64,000 bases of DNA from Conexivisphaerales archaeon (GCA_038728585.1 JAVYTR010000002.1:1-64000), one strand, 5' to 3'. Shown: positions 25,158 to 34,775, counted from the first letter of the stretch. Numbers and translations are program-made. Notes: generated by a model from the sequence alone, not told the origin.

Positions 25158-26021
25158 ATGGTTTCGACCCTGCTGGTTTCTCAGCTTGTTATCCTTGGCT
25201 TGATGTATGGGTTGCTGTATGGAGTGCTTGCGCTCGGCCTGAACATAGTGTGGGGGGTTATGAGGGTTGTCAACATAGCTCATGGAGACTTTGTGATGGT
25301 GGGTTCATACACAAGCTACTGGGCGTTTGTTCTTGCTGGTATAAACCCGATAATCTCTCTATTGCTGACGATACCCTTAGGGTTTGCGCTTGGAACCGCT
25401 ACATATCTATCTCTCGTCAAAAGGGTCCAGGGTTCTGAAGAGCTTATGTCTCTGTTTCTGACGTTTGGACTATCTACTCTCATAGGAGGGCTGCTGCTCT
25501 TCCTGTACAGCCCTACCCAGAGGGCTATACCGATTTACCTTGGAAACCTAGCATATCTTGGACTTTCGATCCCTGTTAACATTCTCATAGCATCCGTCTA
25601 TGCAATCATAGTAGCTTTGGGCTTGAGGATATTCTTTACAAGGACCTTCTGGGGGAAAGCGATCAGAGCAGTGATAGACGACAAAATTTCTGCAATGCTA
25701 GTAGGCATAAACCCGAGCATGGTCAGTCTTCTTACGTTCGGAATCGGGATAGCGATTGCCTGCTCAGTAGGGTCCATAATCATGCTTTTGGAGTCTGTCT
25801 CTCCTGTATCAGGTCCTGACCTCACCCTGATCTCGTTTGTCATCGTAGTTCTTGGGGGTTTGGGAAATCCAGCAGGTGCACTTGTTGGAGGGGTTCTGCT
25901 TGGTGTCGTTGAAAGTGTCTCATCAATAGCTGTAAACGCTGCAGTAACCCCTGCAATAGGATTCATAATACTCTTCATAGTGCTGATAGTGAGGCCGCAG
26001 GGAATAATGGGGAGCAGGTGA
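25158..26021 (+). CDS. livH: branched-chain-type ABC importer permease (LivH)
   Basis: The protein is 287 aa with about eight helices. It has the LivH pattern: LYGVLALGLNIVWGVMRVVN, VNIAHGDFVMVGSY and, near the C terminus, IVVLGGLGNPAGALVGG. It is the first membrane gene after the binding protein. Its stop overlaps the GTG start of LivM (GTGA), so the permeases are coupled. Confidence 0.93.
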   Translation: MVSTLLVSQLVILGLMYGLLYGVLALGLNIVWGVMRVVNIAHGDFVMVGSYTSYWAFVLAGINPIISLLLTIPLGFALGTATYLSLVKRVQGSEELMSLFLTFGLSTLIGGLLLFLYSPTQRAIPIYLGNLAYLGLSIPVNILIASVYAIIVALGLRIFFTRTFWGKAIRAVIDDKISAMLVGINPSMVSLLTFGIGIAIACSVGSIIMLLESVSPVSGPDLTLISFVIVVLGGLGNPAGALVGGVLLGVVESVSSIAVNAAVTPAIGFIILFIVLIVRPQGIMGSR

Positions 26022-27019
26022 GTCAGCTGATGGCCTTAGATGGCAACATGAAGGAAAAAGGAGGTTTGAGCATAGGCAATTTGATCCCATGGATAGCTGT
26101 AGCTGCACTTCTTGCAGTTGCACCCTACATAGTCAACGCTGCACTTGTATCTTTTCTGTTCTTCTTCCTGATGTGGGTGGCGCTAAGTCAGAGCTTCAAC
26201 CTCTTCACAGGTCTAACCGGATACGTCAACTTTGGGTTCGTAGTCTTCTATGGCCTTGGAGGGTACGGAATGACCCTAAGCCTGCTGAGGCTCAATCTGC
26301 CGATATACCTAGCTCTTCTGGTTGGAGGGTTGATAGCAGCAGCGTTTGCCATGGTTGTTTCGCTACCGGTCCTGAGGCTCAGAGGCGCATACTTTGCAAT
26401 AGCTATGCTCAGTCTGGCGCAGGCAGTCTTCGTCATATTCGATAACTGGAACTTCGTGAATTCCGCCACAGGCTATACGATACCTGTGCAGTACTACAAT
26501 CCACAACTTCAGTATTATGCTATGCTTGTTATAGCAGCAGCCACATGCTTGGCTGTATACCTTGTGATGCATTCAAAGCTCGGACTGGCCTTAAGAGCTA
26601 TAAAACAAAATGAAGAAGCTGCAGTTTCGCTTGGAGTCAACAGCACACTTTACAAATCAATAACCCTGGCGATAAGCGGCTTCTTCGCTGGTCTTGCAGG
26701 AGGAGCTGCAATATGGGCGATAACTATCATCGACCCACCTTCTGCATTTGATACGACGGTTACACTTACTGTTATCTCGATGACGATGCTTGGAGGTTTT
26801 GGGACACTGCTCGGTCCTATAATAGGTTCTGCTATATTATATTCTGTAGAATATTACCTTGGACTTACTTATCCATATCTCCACCTAATAATCTTCGGTG
26901 CGATAATAATAGGAACAGTTCTTGCTATGCCACATGGAATAATGGGAGTGCTTAGAGAATATTTCTTGAAGGGTAGAGTTGCGAGGGCAACGGAAGAGGA
27001 GATAAAGGTGAAAGAATGA
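26018..27019 (+). CDS. livM: branched-chain-type ABC importer permease (LivM)
   Basis: The protein is 333 aa with about ten helices. It has FNLFTGLTGYVNFGFVVFYG and RLRGAYFAIAMLSLAQ, then KLGLALRAIKQNEEAAVSLG, which are LivM hallmarks. It starts at a GTG overlapping the LivH stop and ends in an ATGA overlap with LivG. The C-terminal MPHGIMGVLREYF matches the usual GIxG ending. Confidence 0.93.
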   Translation: MSQLMALDGNMKEKGGLSIGNLIPWIAVAALLAVAPYIVNAALVSFLFFFLMWVALSQSFNLFTGLTGYVNFGFVVFYGLGGYGMTLSLLRLNLPIYLALLVGGLIAAAFAMVVSLPVLRLRGAYFAIAMLSLAQAVFVIFDNWNFVNSATGYTIPVQYYNPQLQYYAMLVIAAATCLAVYLVMHSKLGLALRAIKQNEEAAVSLGVNSTLYKSITLAISGFFAGLAGGAAIWAITIIDPPSAFDTTVTLTVISMTMLGGFGTLLGPIIGSAILYSVEYYLGLTYPYLHLIIFGAIIIGTVLAMPHGIMGVLREYFLKGRVARATEEEIKVKE

Positions 27020-27744
27020 GTATTCTGGAAGCAGTTTCGGTAAGAAAGGTTTTTTCAGGGCTGGTGGCGCTCGATAACGTATCTCTTCAGTTGAATAAGA
27101 ATGAAGTGCTCGGCCTGATAGGCCCAAACGGAGCAGGCAAGACAACTCTGTTCAACATCATAGCAGGTTTTATGAAGCCAACTTCAGGAAAAATTATATT
27201 CGAAGGCAGAGAGATAACTGGAAAACCTGCCAACAGGGTCTGCAGGCTGGGTATAGCCAGAACATTTCAGATACCAAGGCCTTTTGGCGATATGACTGTG
27301 CTCGAGAATTTACAGGTGGCCAGACAGTTCAGCCACCATAACAGAAGCGGCTCAAACAGCATAGATACAAAGGTCATATTGGAATTGACTGGCCTCTCTG
27401 AAAGAGCTGGTCTGGAGGCGAAGAAGCTCACCGTTTCGGAGAAGAAGAGGCTTGAAGTCGCGAGAGCGCTAGCAACATCACCGAAGGTACTTCTGCTGGA
27501 TGAAATAGCTGCAGGCCTTACACCCAAGGAGGGTGAATGGGCAGTCAACCTTATGAAACAGCTTTCGGAGCAGTTCTCCATATCGGTCATCTGGGTTGAG
27601 CACATCATGAGGTTGCTGATGAAAGGTGTGCAGAGAGTTGTGGTCCTGGACCACGGGGTTAAGATAGCTGAAGGGAAGCCAGAGCAAGTTGTTAACGACG
27701 AAAGGGTGCAACAGGCTTATCTTGGTGTCAAGGTTGGAGGGTAG
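27016..27744 (+). CDS. livG: branched-chain-type ABC importer ATPase (LivG)
   Basis: The protein is 242 aa. Walker A is GLIGPNGAGKTTLFN, the Q-loop region has GIARTFQIPRPFGDMTVLEN and Walker B is LLLDEIAAGLTPKE. The ABC signature is atypical: LTVSEKKRLEVARAL where most LivG have LSYGxQRxLEIARAL. The switch histidine lies in VIWVEHIM. It is coupled to LivM by ATGA and followed 6 bp later by LivF. Confidence 0.92.
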   Translation: MSILEAVSVRKVFSGLVALDNVSLQLNKNEVLGLIGPNGAGKTTLFNIIAGFMKPTSGKIIFEGREITGKPANRVCRLGIARTFQIPRPFGDMTVLENLQVARQFSHHNRSGSNSIDTKVILELTGLSERAGLEAKKLTVSEKKRLEVARALATSPKVLLLDEIAAGLTPKEGEWAVNLMKQLSEQFSISVIWVEHIMRLLMKGVQRVVVLDHGVKIAEGKPEQVVNDERVQQAYLGVKVGG

Positions 27745-27749
27745 GGAAG

Positions 27750-28535
27750 ATGCAAGGCATTTCTGATTCTGGGTCAAAGACAGAAGAGGTTTCGAGCGGA
27801 ATGGAAATGGATGAAGTAAAGGATGAAATTCAGCTCAAGGTCAATGGGCTATCAGCCTCATACGGAGAAACAAGGGTCTTGTATGATGTTTCACTCGAGG
27901 TAAAGAAGGGAGAGCTGGTTGCCCTAGTTGGACCGAACGGTGCAGGTAAAACAACCACGCTTAGATGCATAAGTGGAGTGCTGAGGCAGCTGCATGGAGA
28001 TATATTGTTCGAAGGAAAGGCCATATCGAAATTGCCGGCAAACGAAATTGCTTCACTCGGCATCAGTTTGGTTCCAGAGGGGAGAGGTCTCTTCACAACC
28101 ATGTCTGTCAAAGAGAACCTTGAGCTGGGGGCTTTCACTGCAAGGGCCAGGGCTGAACTGCATGAAACTTTGCAGGAGGTTTATTCGTTATTCCCAGTTC
28201 TGAAGGACAGAGCTAACCAGCAGGCTGGTTCGCTCAGCGGAGGGGAGCAGCAGATGCTGGCAATAGGCAGAGCACTTATGTCCAGGCCAAAGCTGCTTCT
28301 GCTTGATGAACCGTCTCTAGGGCTTGCTCCGATAGTCACTCAGAAGGTCTTTGACACTCTTCGCTCACTGAAGGATGGTAGGATGAGCATACTTCTTGTG
28401 GAGCAGAACCTGCATGCAGCATTAGAGATATCAGACAGAGCTTACCTGCTTGAGAACGGAAGGATAGTTCTTCACGGCAGCAGCAAGGAATTCAGGGATA
28501 ACCCACAGATAAGAGAATCCTACCTCGGACTCTGA
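27750..28535 (+). CDS. livF: branched-chain-type ABC importer ATPase (LivF)
   Basis: The protein is 261 aa. About 25 extra N-terminal acidic residues precede the core. Walker A is ALVGPNGAGKTTTL, the signature is SLSGGEQQMLAIGRAL and Walker B is LLLLDEPSLGLAPI. VPEGRGLFTTMSVKENLELG is the LivF-specific segment. It pairs with LivG as the nucleotide-binding heterodimer. An MFS transporter follows after 23 bp. Confidence 0.93.
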   Translation: MQGISDSGSKTEEVSSGMEMDEVKDEIQLKVNGLSASYGETRVLYDVSLEVKKGELVALVGPNGAGKTTTLRCISGVLRQLHGDILFEGKAISKLPANEIASLGISLVPEGRGLFTTMSVKENLELGAFTARARAELHETLQEVYSLFPVLKDRANQQAGSLSGGEQQMLAIGRALMSRPKLLLLDEPSLGLAPIVTQKVFDTLRSLKDGRMSILLVEQNLHAALEISDRAYLLENGRIVLHGSSKEFRDNPQIRESYLGL

Positions 28536-28557
28536 TTCGCTAAAAAAGAGATAAGAA

Positions 28558-29727
28558 ATGAAAGATGGACTCAGGATAGCCTTTCTCTTCGGTTACAATT
28601 CATGCCTTGGCATCTTTCTTACCTACGGTGTCTTCTTTAACAAGGTTGCAAGCGAGTTTCACCAGCATGCGGTTTCGACATCAGCTGTCTTCGCTGTCTT
28701 TGCAGTTGCATATAGCATATCTTCTCTGCTTCTAGGTAGGCTGATGATGCAGCAGGGTGCTGCAAAGACTATACTTGCAGGAGGTCTGCTGATGGCTGGC
28801 GGCCTTGCAGCCTCTGGTGCTGCTCAATCTATACCTATGCTTGTGACTACCTATGGCGCAATAGCTGGAGCAGGCTCAGGTTCGATGTGGCTGCCTACAT
28901 CTTATGCTGTCTTCGAAACTTTCGATTACTCAAAGATACGCAGTGTAACAGGAATAGTCAGTGCAGGAACAGCCTTTGGTAGCCTTTTCTTTGCCCCTTT
29001 CGAAGCTTTGGCTATAGTGTATTTTGGCTGGAGGCTTACTTTCGAATTTCTTGCAGCTATAGTCTGCTTCCTAGCAGTCGGTGCCTCAGTAAGCTCCAAG
29101 GGCAGCAGACAGTTACAGAATGAAGTTAAGGAAGAAAGTTCCAGCCCCATCACTTTCAGAGATGCAGTGGCAAAGGTGAGTATGAAGAAGGACTTTCTAG
29201 CGCTGTATCTTTACTACATGCTGGGCAATGCTTTTGCAAGAACTATAGTGATGATCTTTGTGGTGCCGATGCTTGAATCTCGAGGTCTCTCTCTGCTGGT
29301 AAGCTCTCTTGCCACAGCGCTCATAGGTGCGGGGAGCATGGTGGGGAGAGGATTCACTTCACTACAGAGGCTGAGTGAGGAGAGCATAGCGGGATTAAGC
29401 TTCATCATCCAGGGACTTTCATCTTTGGTTCTTCCGTTCACTTCCAACCCTATAATTGCATACATCTTTTCTTTCACATTCGGGATAGGCTATGGAGGAT
29501 ACATTCCTCAATTCGCGCTGATTGTGAGGAAAAGGTACGGCATGGCATTCTACTCAGCTATATTTGGGATTCTCCTGACAAGCTTTGGCATTGGTGCTTT
29601 CTTTGGCCCAATCCTCGGAGGGTATGACCTGATGCTCACAAAGGAATACACACAGATGTTTCTCATCTCATCAGGGATAAGCATAGCTGTTGGATTGCAC
29701 CAGATCCTAACCTCGAGAAGTAAATGA
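28558..29727 (+). CDS. MFS transporter, oxalate/formate-antiporter (OFA)-like
   Basis: The protein is 389 aa with about twelve helices and no N-terminal extension. It begins FLFGYNSCLGIFLTYGVFFN, the start of OFA and monocarboxylate-porter-like MFS proteins; GIGYGGYIPQFALIVRKRYG in the second half matches the second MFS loop. It is the last gene downstream of LivF in the same direction. It may export or import a carboxylate connected with the CoA transferase pathway. Substrate is not predictable. Confidence 0.85.
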   Translation: MKDGLRIAFLFGYNSCLGIFLTYGVFFNKVASEFHQHAVSTSAVFAVFAVAYSISSLLLGRLMMQQGAAKTILAGGLLMAGGLAASGAAQSIPMLVTTYGAIAGAGSGSMWLPTSYAVFETFDYSKIRSVTGIVSAGTAFGSLFFAPFEALAIVYFGWRLTFEFLAAIVCFLAVGASVSSKGSRQLQNEVKEESSSPITFRDAVAKVSMKKDFLALYLYYMLGNAFARTIVMIFVVPMLESRGLSLLVSSLATALIGAGSMVGRGFTSLQRLSEESIAGLSFIIQGLSSLVLPFTSNPIIAYIFSFTFGIGYGGYIPQFALIVRKRYGMAFYSAIFGILLTSFGIGAFFGPILGGYDLMLTKEYTQMFLISSGISIAVGLHQILTSRSK

Positions 29728-29993
29728 ACGGGTTCTGTGCTGAATCTTCCTGATAATTCCCAATGTTGAGATGAGATAAATGCTTGGAGCAAGCACTAGT
29801 TCGATGTAGCGCAGCGAAATATAATGTGTTGCGGTGCAATAAAGCCCATATAAATTCGCGGCTTTGAATTACCTTAGAGAGGCAGGCAGCGCCTTTCTGG
29901 ATGGAAATTGCATCCCTGGTGTTGAGGCTGCTGCCAGAGGGTAGGGTAGAAGACATTGAAATTGGTTCTGGCTTTTTCTTCAAACCAGATGAA
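29728..29993. other. intergenic region between two convergent MFS genes
   Basis: The region holds a perfect hairpin, TGCTTG-GAG-CAAGCA (29781-29795), and a TATA-like CATATAAAT near 29848-29856 flanked by AAAGCC and GGCTTT arms. A possible 74-aa plus-strand ORF starts at 29901 but overlaps the convergent MFS gene by about 130 bp, so I do not call it. Nothing else is convincing. Confidence 0.3.
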
Positions 29994-31187
29994 CTACCTG
30001 ACTCTCTTTCTGTAAACAGAGTATATCGAAACATCGTACAGGATCTTGATAAGAGCGCCGCAAATTATCGGAAGACTAACAAAACCTGCGGAAAGAAGAT
30101 AGCCTGTTACCGGCGCGCCAAATAGATTCGCGAAGCTTCTTGAAGTATTGGTTACTGCGTTTGCAGCTACTCTCTCCTGCTGGTTGAATATTTCTACCAT
30201 GAAAGCCTGCCTCGTAGGTACGTCCATTTGAGAAAGGCTCTGCCTAAGGAATAGTAGCGCTACAGATAATTCGAAAGAACCAGCAAGCGGTATCCCCGCA
30301 AGAAAAGAATTAGATAGAAGATGAGTGTAGACCATCGTCCTTAGATTGCCGATTCTTTCAGCAATGAAAGGAGCTGCAAATGTTGATATTGCCGATATAA
30401 CGTTAGCAACCAGGAAGACTAGGCCAAGCGAGCTGAGCGAAGTTTGGTAGAAGACGTAGAACCAGTATGATAAGAGTGACTGAGTAACAAACCCCCCTCC
30501 AAGTGCATCAGCAAAGTAAAGTGCAGAAAGAGTAGCTACATCAGTTCTTGCTTCCTTTCTTACAGATGAAAAAGTAATTTCCTTTCTATCTTTGCCCTTA
30601 TTACCCTGCAGGTTCAGCCTCATGTAGACAAGCAGCATCATAAGACCTACACAGCCATAAACCAGATAGAGAGTCCGAAATGCTGCTATCGAGTTGTTAA
30701 AATGAGAGGGAAGCGAAGATGCTAATGCTCCAATCGATGAAGCGACGTAACCTATGACGTTATAGGCGCCATAAGCCCTTCCAGTCCTGATTTCTGTCAC
30801 GTAATTGGGTATGACGGCTGTTTCAACCGACTGAAACGGTCCCGCCTCTGTCCCTGTGACGCTTATATTCCCTATCAGAGACGCAAAAACAAATGCCGGA
30901 AGGCTTCGCCCAAAGAAGAAGATGAGTCCGGATATGAACATCAGAGCACTGAAGAGAAGAATCACTGGCTTCACACCCAGTCTGCTGCTGTACCATGTCA
31001 GAATTATGTTTGAAATAATGTTTCCTGAAACGACAGCAGCAAGTGTGAGTCCCACGTAAAAAGGAGAAAACCCCAGAATGCTCAGGTAGACTGGAGTCAT
31101 TATGCTGACCATGCCAAAGACGAATACCCTGATAGCCTTGACAAAATAGATACTGACCAGCTGGTTCATTCCAAGTGCTGCCGGCAT
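29994..31187 (-). CDS. MFS transporter
   Basis: The protein is 397 aa with about twelve helices. The N terminus ALGMNQLVSIYFVKAIRVFV lacks any export signal. Mid-protein segments such as GRAYGAYNVIGYVASSIGAL and SLSQMDVPTRQAFMVEIF match the pattern of drug/solute MFS transporters. It is unlike the OFA-type neighbour. It has no recognisable substrate motif. The gene is oriented away from the 48- and 164-aa small genes and stands alone. Confidence 0.8.
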   Translation of the reverse strand: MPAALGMNQLVSIYFVKAIRVFVFGMVSIMTPVYLSILGFSPFYVGLTLAAVVSGNIISNIILTWYSSRLGVKPVILLFSALMFISGLIFFFGRSLPAFVFASLIGNISVTGTEAGPFQSVETAVIPNYVTEIRTGRAYGAYNVIGYVASSIGALASSLPSHFNNSIAAFRTLYLVYGCVGLMMLLVYMRLNLQGNKGKDRKEITFSSVRKEARTDVATLSALYFADALGGGFVTQSLLSYWFYVFYQTSLSSLGLVFLVANVISAISTFAAPFIAERIGNLRTMVYTHLLSNSFLAGIPLAGSFELSVALLFLRQSLSQMDVPTRQAFMVEIFNQQERVAANAVTNTSRSFANLFGAPVTGYLLSAGFVSLPIICGALIKILYDVSIYSVYRKRVR

Positions 31188-31330
31188 AACGATGGCTTAA
31201 GAGGTTTTGAATGTTACAAATATCAGACTCAAAGATTTGAATTGATGAAAGCCTGGAATAGACTACATACCGCTAAAGCTCAAAGGCTTTCTTGCTACTC
31301 TTCTGAGGCTTGCTTGGCTTGGTCCAGCTG

Positions 31331-31825
31331 CTAACGGGTCATCTCTCCCTTTCTCTTTGCTTCTAGTTTGTTTAGCGAAGCGTAGAGAGACGCTATCTTC
31401 TTCGAATCCTTTGAATCTATTATGGCAACGTTCGTCCTCCAGTCAGAAAGTTTCAGGTCCCTGTGCGTACCTTGATGTGTCCACCATTCAAGGCTACCAT
31501 TCACTATCTCGAGTATGCTTTCACGCAGAACGGAGACATCTATATCCAGGGAAGGACTTTCAAGTATGCAGAGGGCCTTGACTTCTCCAGCTCTTATCTC
31601 CTCCTTCTTTAGCTGCTGAGGAGAGAAAGGCTCTATCTTAATCGTTATCATGTAAGGAGCTCTCAGACCCTGCCTGCCGGGCAAATAGAACTTGATCTCC
31701 CTGTTCGGCCTGAACGAAAGCTTCTCATGTATCATCTCTGCAAGCTTTTCGCTCTGAAAGGAAGAAACTAGGAATTGACCCAGAATATTCTCTAGCTCTC
31801 TATCCCTCTGCTCTTCAGAGGCCAA
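31331..31825 (-). CDS. uncharacterised 164-aa protein
   Basis: The protein is soluble and mixed alpha/beta, with an acidic N terminus (SEEQRDRELENIL) and a basic C terminus. I recognise no family. The start is a TTG two bases after the stop of the 48-aa gene upstream, so the two could be one operon. Codon use and composition resemble the neighbours, and no strong antisense ORF competes. It may contribute to a small conserved locus with the metallophosphoesterase, but that is a guess. Confidence 0.55.
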   Translation of the reverse strand: MASEEQRDRELENILGQFLVSSFQSEKLAEMIHEKLSFRPNREIKFYLPGRQGLRAPYMITIKIEPFSPQQLKKEEIRAGEVKALCILESPSLDIDVSVLRESILEIVNGSLEWWTHQGTHRDLKLSDWRTNVAIIDSKDSKKIASLYASLNKLEAKRKGEMTR

Positions 31826-31827
31826 TT

Positions 31828-31974
31828 CTACGGCGCCTTATCTATCAGCTTCAGTGCTCCAACTGTGAAAACAACATTTCCTGCATAGACATTGGGATGA
31901 GTAACTAGCTGCCTGTTGGCCTCACAGAGAGGTAGTAGAGTGAATACCTCTTCTTCTACCGTTTCCGTACTCAT
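31828..31974 (-). CDS. uncharacterised 48-aa protein
   Basis: The ORF starts with an ATG at 31974 and encodes MSTETVEEEVFTLLPLCEAN followed by a hydrophobic and Asp/Lys-containing tail; it ends at a TAG two bases before the TTG of the 164-aa gene. It has no SD sequence. The close coupling and protein-like composition support it. No family or function is recognised. Confidence 0.35.
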   Translation of the reverse strand: MSTETVEEEVFTLLPLCEANRQLVTHPNVYAGNVVFTVGALKLIDKAP

Positions 31975-32124
31975 TACTGTTCATTGACGAACCACTGGTT
32001 CATAAATATTGTGTTCTGCAATCGAAACATCTGCTGCTCAAAATTACGTAGCTGTAACGCAGAAAAAAGCCCGCTTGAAGATAGAAATACATTTCAAACA
32101 GGTAGATTGGGGGAAGTAGAAGAT

Positions 32125-33072
32125 ATGCACAGAATACTGTTTGTGACTGACATCCATGGTTCGGACAGGCTATTTCTGAAGCTGATGAATGCGGCAAAGG
32201 TGTATGGAGCGGAAACACTGATAATAGGTGGAGATATAGCCGGAAAGACACTTATTCCCGTATTTCAAAGAAATGATGGGTATTCGACAGAATTCAACGG
32301 TGAGAAGAGGATCCTTGGGAGCAAAGATGAGCTTGAAAGACTGGTTAGAGATATAAGGGCTGCAGGTGAATATGCGTACATTACAACAGAAGAAGAATGG
32401 AAGAGTCTTTTGAAGGATGAGAAGAGGCTGAACGAATTGTTTGAAAGGCTGATTGAAGAGAATATAAGAAGCTGGTGTGAGATTGCAGAAGAAAGACTCA
32501 GGCCGATTCACGCTAGGCTGATAATGAATACAGGGAACGACGACCCTCCTGAGCTAGGCAAAGTGATAGAATCATCTGGCTTTGTCGAATACCCAAATGA
32601 GAAGGTTATTGAACTTGACGCTCACCATGAGATGATAAGTCTGGGTTATTCGAACATAACACCATGGAGGCTGCCAGGCGACCTGCCTGAGGATGAGATT
32701 GCAGCCAGAATTCAGAATCTGGTTTCAAAGACAAAGGATATCAGAAACGCTATCTTCAACATCCATGTTCCCCCTTACAACACTCATCTGGACGTTGCTC
32801 CGAAGCTGGATGCTGATTTGAAACCAAAGCTCAGCCCAGGGGGCGAGCCTGAATTCGTTCACGTTGGAAGCACAGCCGTCAGACAGGCTATAGAAAGGTA
32901 CCAGCCTCTTGCTGGCCTTCACGGCCATATCCACGAATCTAGAGGCTACAGCAGAATTGGAAGGACGCATTGCTTTAACCCTGGCAGTGAATACTCGGCA
33001 GGAGTCCTCAAAGGAGTGCTAATCAACCTGGGAGATGATAAGATAGTCAGTCATATCTTTACATCGGGATAG
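32125..33072 (+). CDS. metallophosphoesterase
   Basis: The protein is about 315 aa. It has the calcineurin-like blocks in order: FVTDIHGSDRLF (Asp, His), IIGGDIAG (Asp), GNDDPPE (Asn, Asp), FNIHVPPYN (His) and LHGHIHESRG (His-x-His). The ATG at 32125 is preferred over longer starts because the first block begins seven residues later. It is preceded by GGGGGAAG. Family members hydrolyse phosphomono- or diesters. It is convergent with the APC permease gene. Confidence 0.85.
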   Translation: MHRILFVTDIHGSDRLFLKLMNAAKVYGAETLIIGGDIAGKTLIPVFQRNDGYSTEFNGEKRILGSKDELERLVRDIRAAGEYAYITTEEEWKSLLKDEKRLNELFERLIEENIRSWCEIAEERLRPIHARLIMNTGNDDPPELGKVIESSGFVEYPNEKVIELDAHHEMISLGYSNITPWRLPGDLPEDEIAARIQNLVSKTKDIRNAIFNIHVPPYNTHLDVAPKLDADLKPKLSPGGEPEFVHVGSTAVRQAIERYQPLAGLHGHIHESRGYSRIGRTHCFNPGSEYSAGVLKGVLINLGDDKIVSHIFTSG

Positions 33073-33077
33073 GCTGG

Positions 33078-34706
33078 CTAGGTGGGCGGAAGTTCCTTGG
33101 AGATCAGGTCGAGTGGTAACCCCTTTGCCTTGTGGTAGAAGTGAGATATTGCATATATGATTACTGCTATCAGAAATATGATGAGCATACTAGCTACGTA
33201 GACAGGATTCAGCTCGATACCTGTGAACGAAGGAAGTATTGTAGAGTAAGACACAAAGAGAGATAACAGACCGGCAACTACACCCAGTATAGTTATGAGA
33301 GGTATCCCAGCTAACCTCTTCTTGACGATTGAAGGAGAAGTTTCGAACAGTTCCTTTCTTCTAAACGGGAAGATGGCAGCTGAGAACATGACTATTGCAA
33401 CAGCTAACCACCAGCCAAAGTTAGAATATGCCAGATATCCGAATACAGGGGTGTAGACTGTCAGGTAGAGTGAAATGTAGGCTATTGCTCCGTAGAAGGC
33501 TATCGCCAGATAAGGCACACCGCTCTTTGTGACGTCTGAGAATTTCAGCGGTATGATTCTGTCGAATGCCCATGCGAATATGTTTCTTACAGGTATGAAG
33601 AAGTAAACTATCGCGAAGCCGAAGAACGTTAGGGCAAGGCCTAACGGAACTGCTGCAACAAAGTAAGGATTGTGTGAGATGAAGGAAATCAGGTAGGCTG
33701 GTGATGGAAGAGAATTGGCATAGTTGTACCAGCTACTGCTTCCTGATGTTGCTAGTGAAGATGCAGCAACAAGAAAGTCATGTCCGAATACTCTGTATAT
33801 CTGGGTGTAGAGAATGTATATTATCACAGCGAATACTGCTGTGGAAAGGGGTATTGCTATTCCCTGAGACCTTGCCGGGTTACCCTTCACTTCGCCTGCA
33901 AAGTATGCACTGTTTGCATAGCCTATGTAACTGAGCATTGTGTAAACTATGCCCGTCAGAGTTCCGCCCAAAGTTATAGTCCAGCTGACACCGCTGCCAG
34001 CAGCCTGACTGAGTATATTGTTAACAGTTGTGCCAGAGGCTGAGAAGCCGTTTACAAAATCAGAATGGGAAACAGGCACAAGAGCAGCGATGAACCAGAC
34101 AAATATTATAGCCTGAACTATGAAGAGAGAAACTATGAACCTGAAGAGCCATTTTGTAGGCAGAAGCATCAGCAGTATCACTATTGTGACTATGACTGCT
34201 CCAACTTCAAACTGTCCAGCCTGGCTGGACAGCCAGCTTGAGAGCTGAAGGTAATACTGATTCCCCGTTGCAGAAGCCAGGTTTGCGAACATCATCTGCA
34301 GCCCTTGCGAAGCCATCAGCTGAGGGAAGAGGCCAGCCCAGCTCACCATGATAGCTACAAACATGGCATTTGCCATGAAACCTACAGCTGGATGAATTAT
34401 CCTGCTTACGTATATGTAATCCCCGCCAGTTCTTGGCATGGCTGTAGCGAGCATCCAGTAGACAGATGCGACGAGAAGATTCAGAAGCAATCCGACAAAG
34501 ACTGTTGAAGGCAGGTCAGCGTTTGGATAAAGAGCCGAAGCATATACCACCCAGAAGATGTTTACAAGTATACCCATCCCTATCAGGTTTGAAAGCAGTG
34601 CATCCCTGGCAGAGATGGCCCGGATAAGGCCGGAGCTCTTTCTCACGTAAAGGCTGGGTCTTTCTCCTCCTTGTTCTTCTGTCGTTTTCTCTTCGCTTTC
34701 TGACAT
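33078..34706 (-). CDS. APC-family amino acid/polyamine permease
   Basis: The protein is 542 aa with about twelve helices. The first helix region has ALLSNLIGMGILVNIFWVVY and MLATAMPRTGGDYIYVSR, the glycine-rich and Arg-Thr-Gly-Gly-Asp-Tyr motifs of APC superfamily members. The C terminus is long and ends in a Pro-rich tail. The substrate is probably an amino acid. It is preceded by a TATA-like GATTTTTATCT about 30 bp before the start. Confidence 0.85.
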   Translation of the reverse strand: MSESEEKTTEEQGGERPSLYVRKSSGLIRAISARDALLSNLIGMGILVNIFWVVYASALYPNADLPSTVFVGLLLNLLVASVYWMLATAMPRTGGDYIYVSRIIHPAVGFMANAMFVAIMVSWAGLFPQLMASQGLQMMFANLASATGNQYYLQLSSWLSSQAGQFEVGAVIVTIVILLMLLPTKWLFRFIVSLFIVQAIIFVWFIAALVPVSHSDFVNGFSASGTTVNNILSQAAGSGVSWTITLGGTLTGIVYTMLSYIGYANSAYFAGEVKGNPARSQGIAIPLSTAVFAVIIYILYTQIYRVFGHDFLVAASSLATSGSSSWYNYANSLPSPAYLISFISHNPYFVAAVPLGLALTFFGFAIVYFFIPVRNIFAWAFDRIIPLKFSDVTKSGVPYLAIAFYGAIAYISLYLTVYTPVFGYLAYSNFGWWLAVAIVMFSAAIFPFRRKELFETSPSIVKKRLAGIPLITILGVVAGLLSLFVSYSTILPSFTGIELNPVYVASMLIIFLIAVIIYAISHFYHKAKGLPLDLISKELPPT

Positions 34707-34775
34707 TATACATACTAGTCATACAATCAGATAAAAATCTTTCTATTTTGAAACTGGAATGTGCATTATTTGCAC

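Noticed and set aside
29901-30125. A 74-codon plus-strand ORF with a TATA-like box upstream
   Set aside because: It overlaps the end of the convergent MFS gene by about 130 bp and has no recognised family. Kept only as a comment on the gap.
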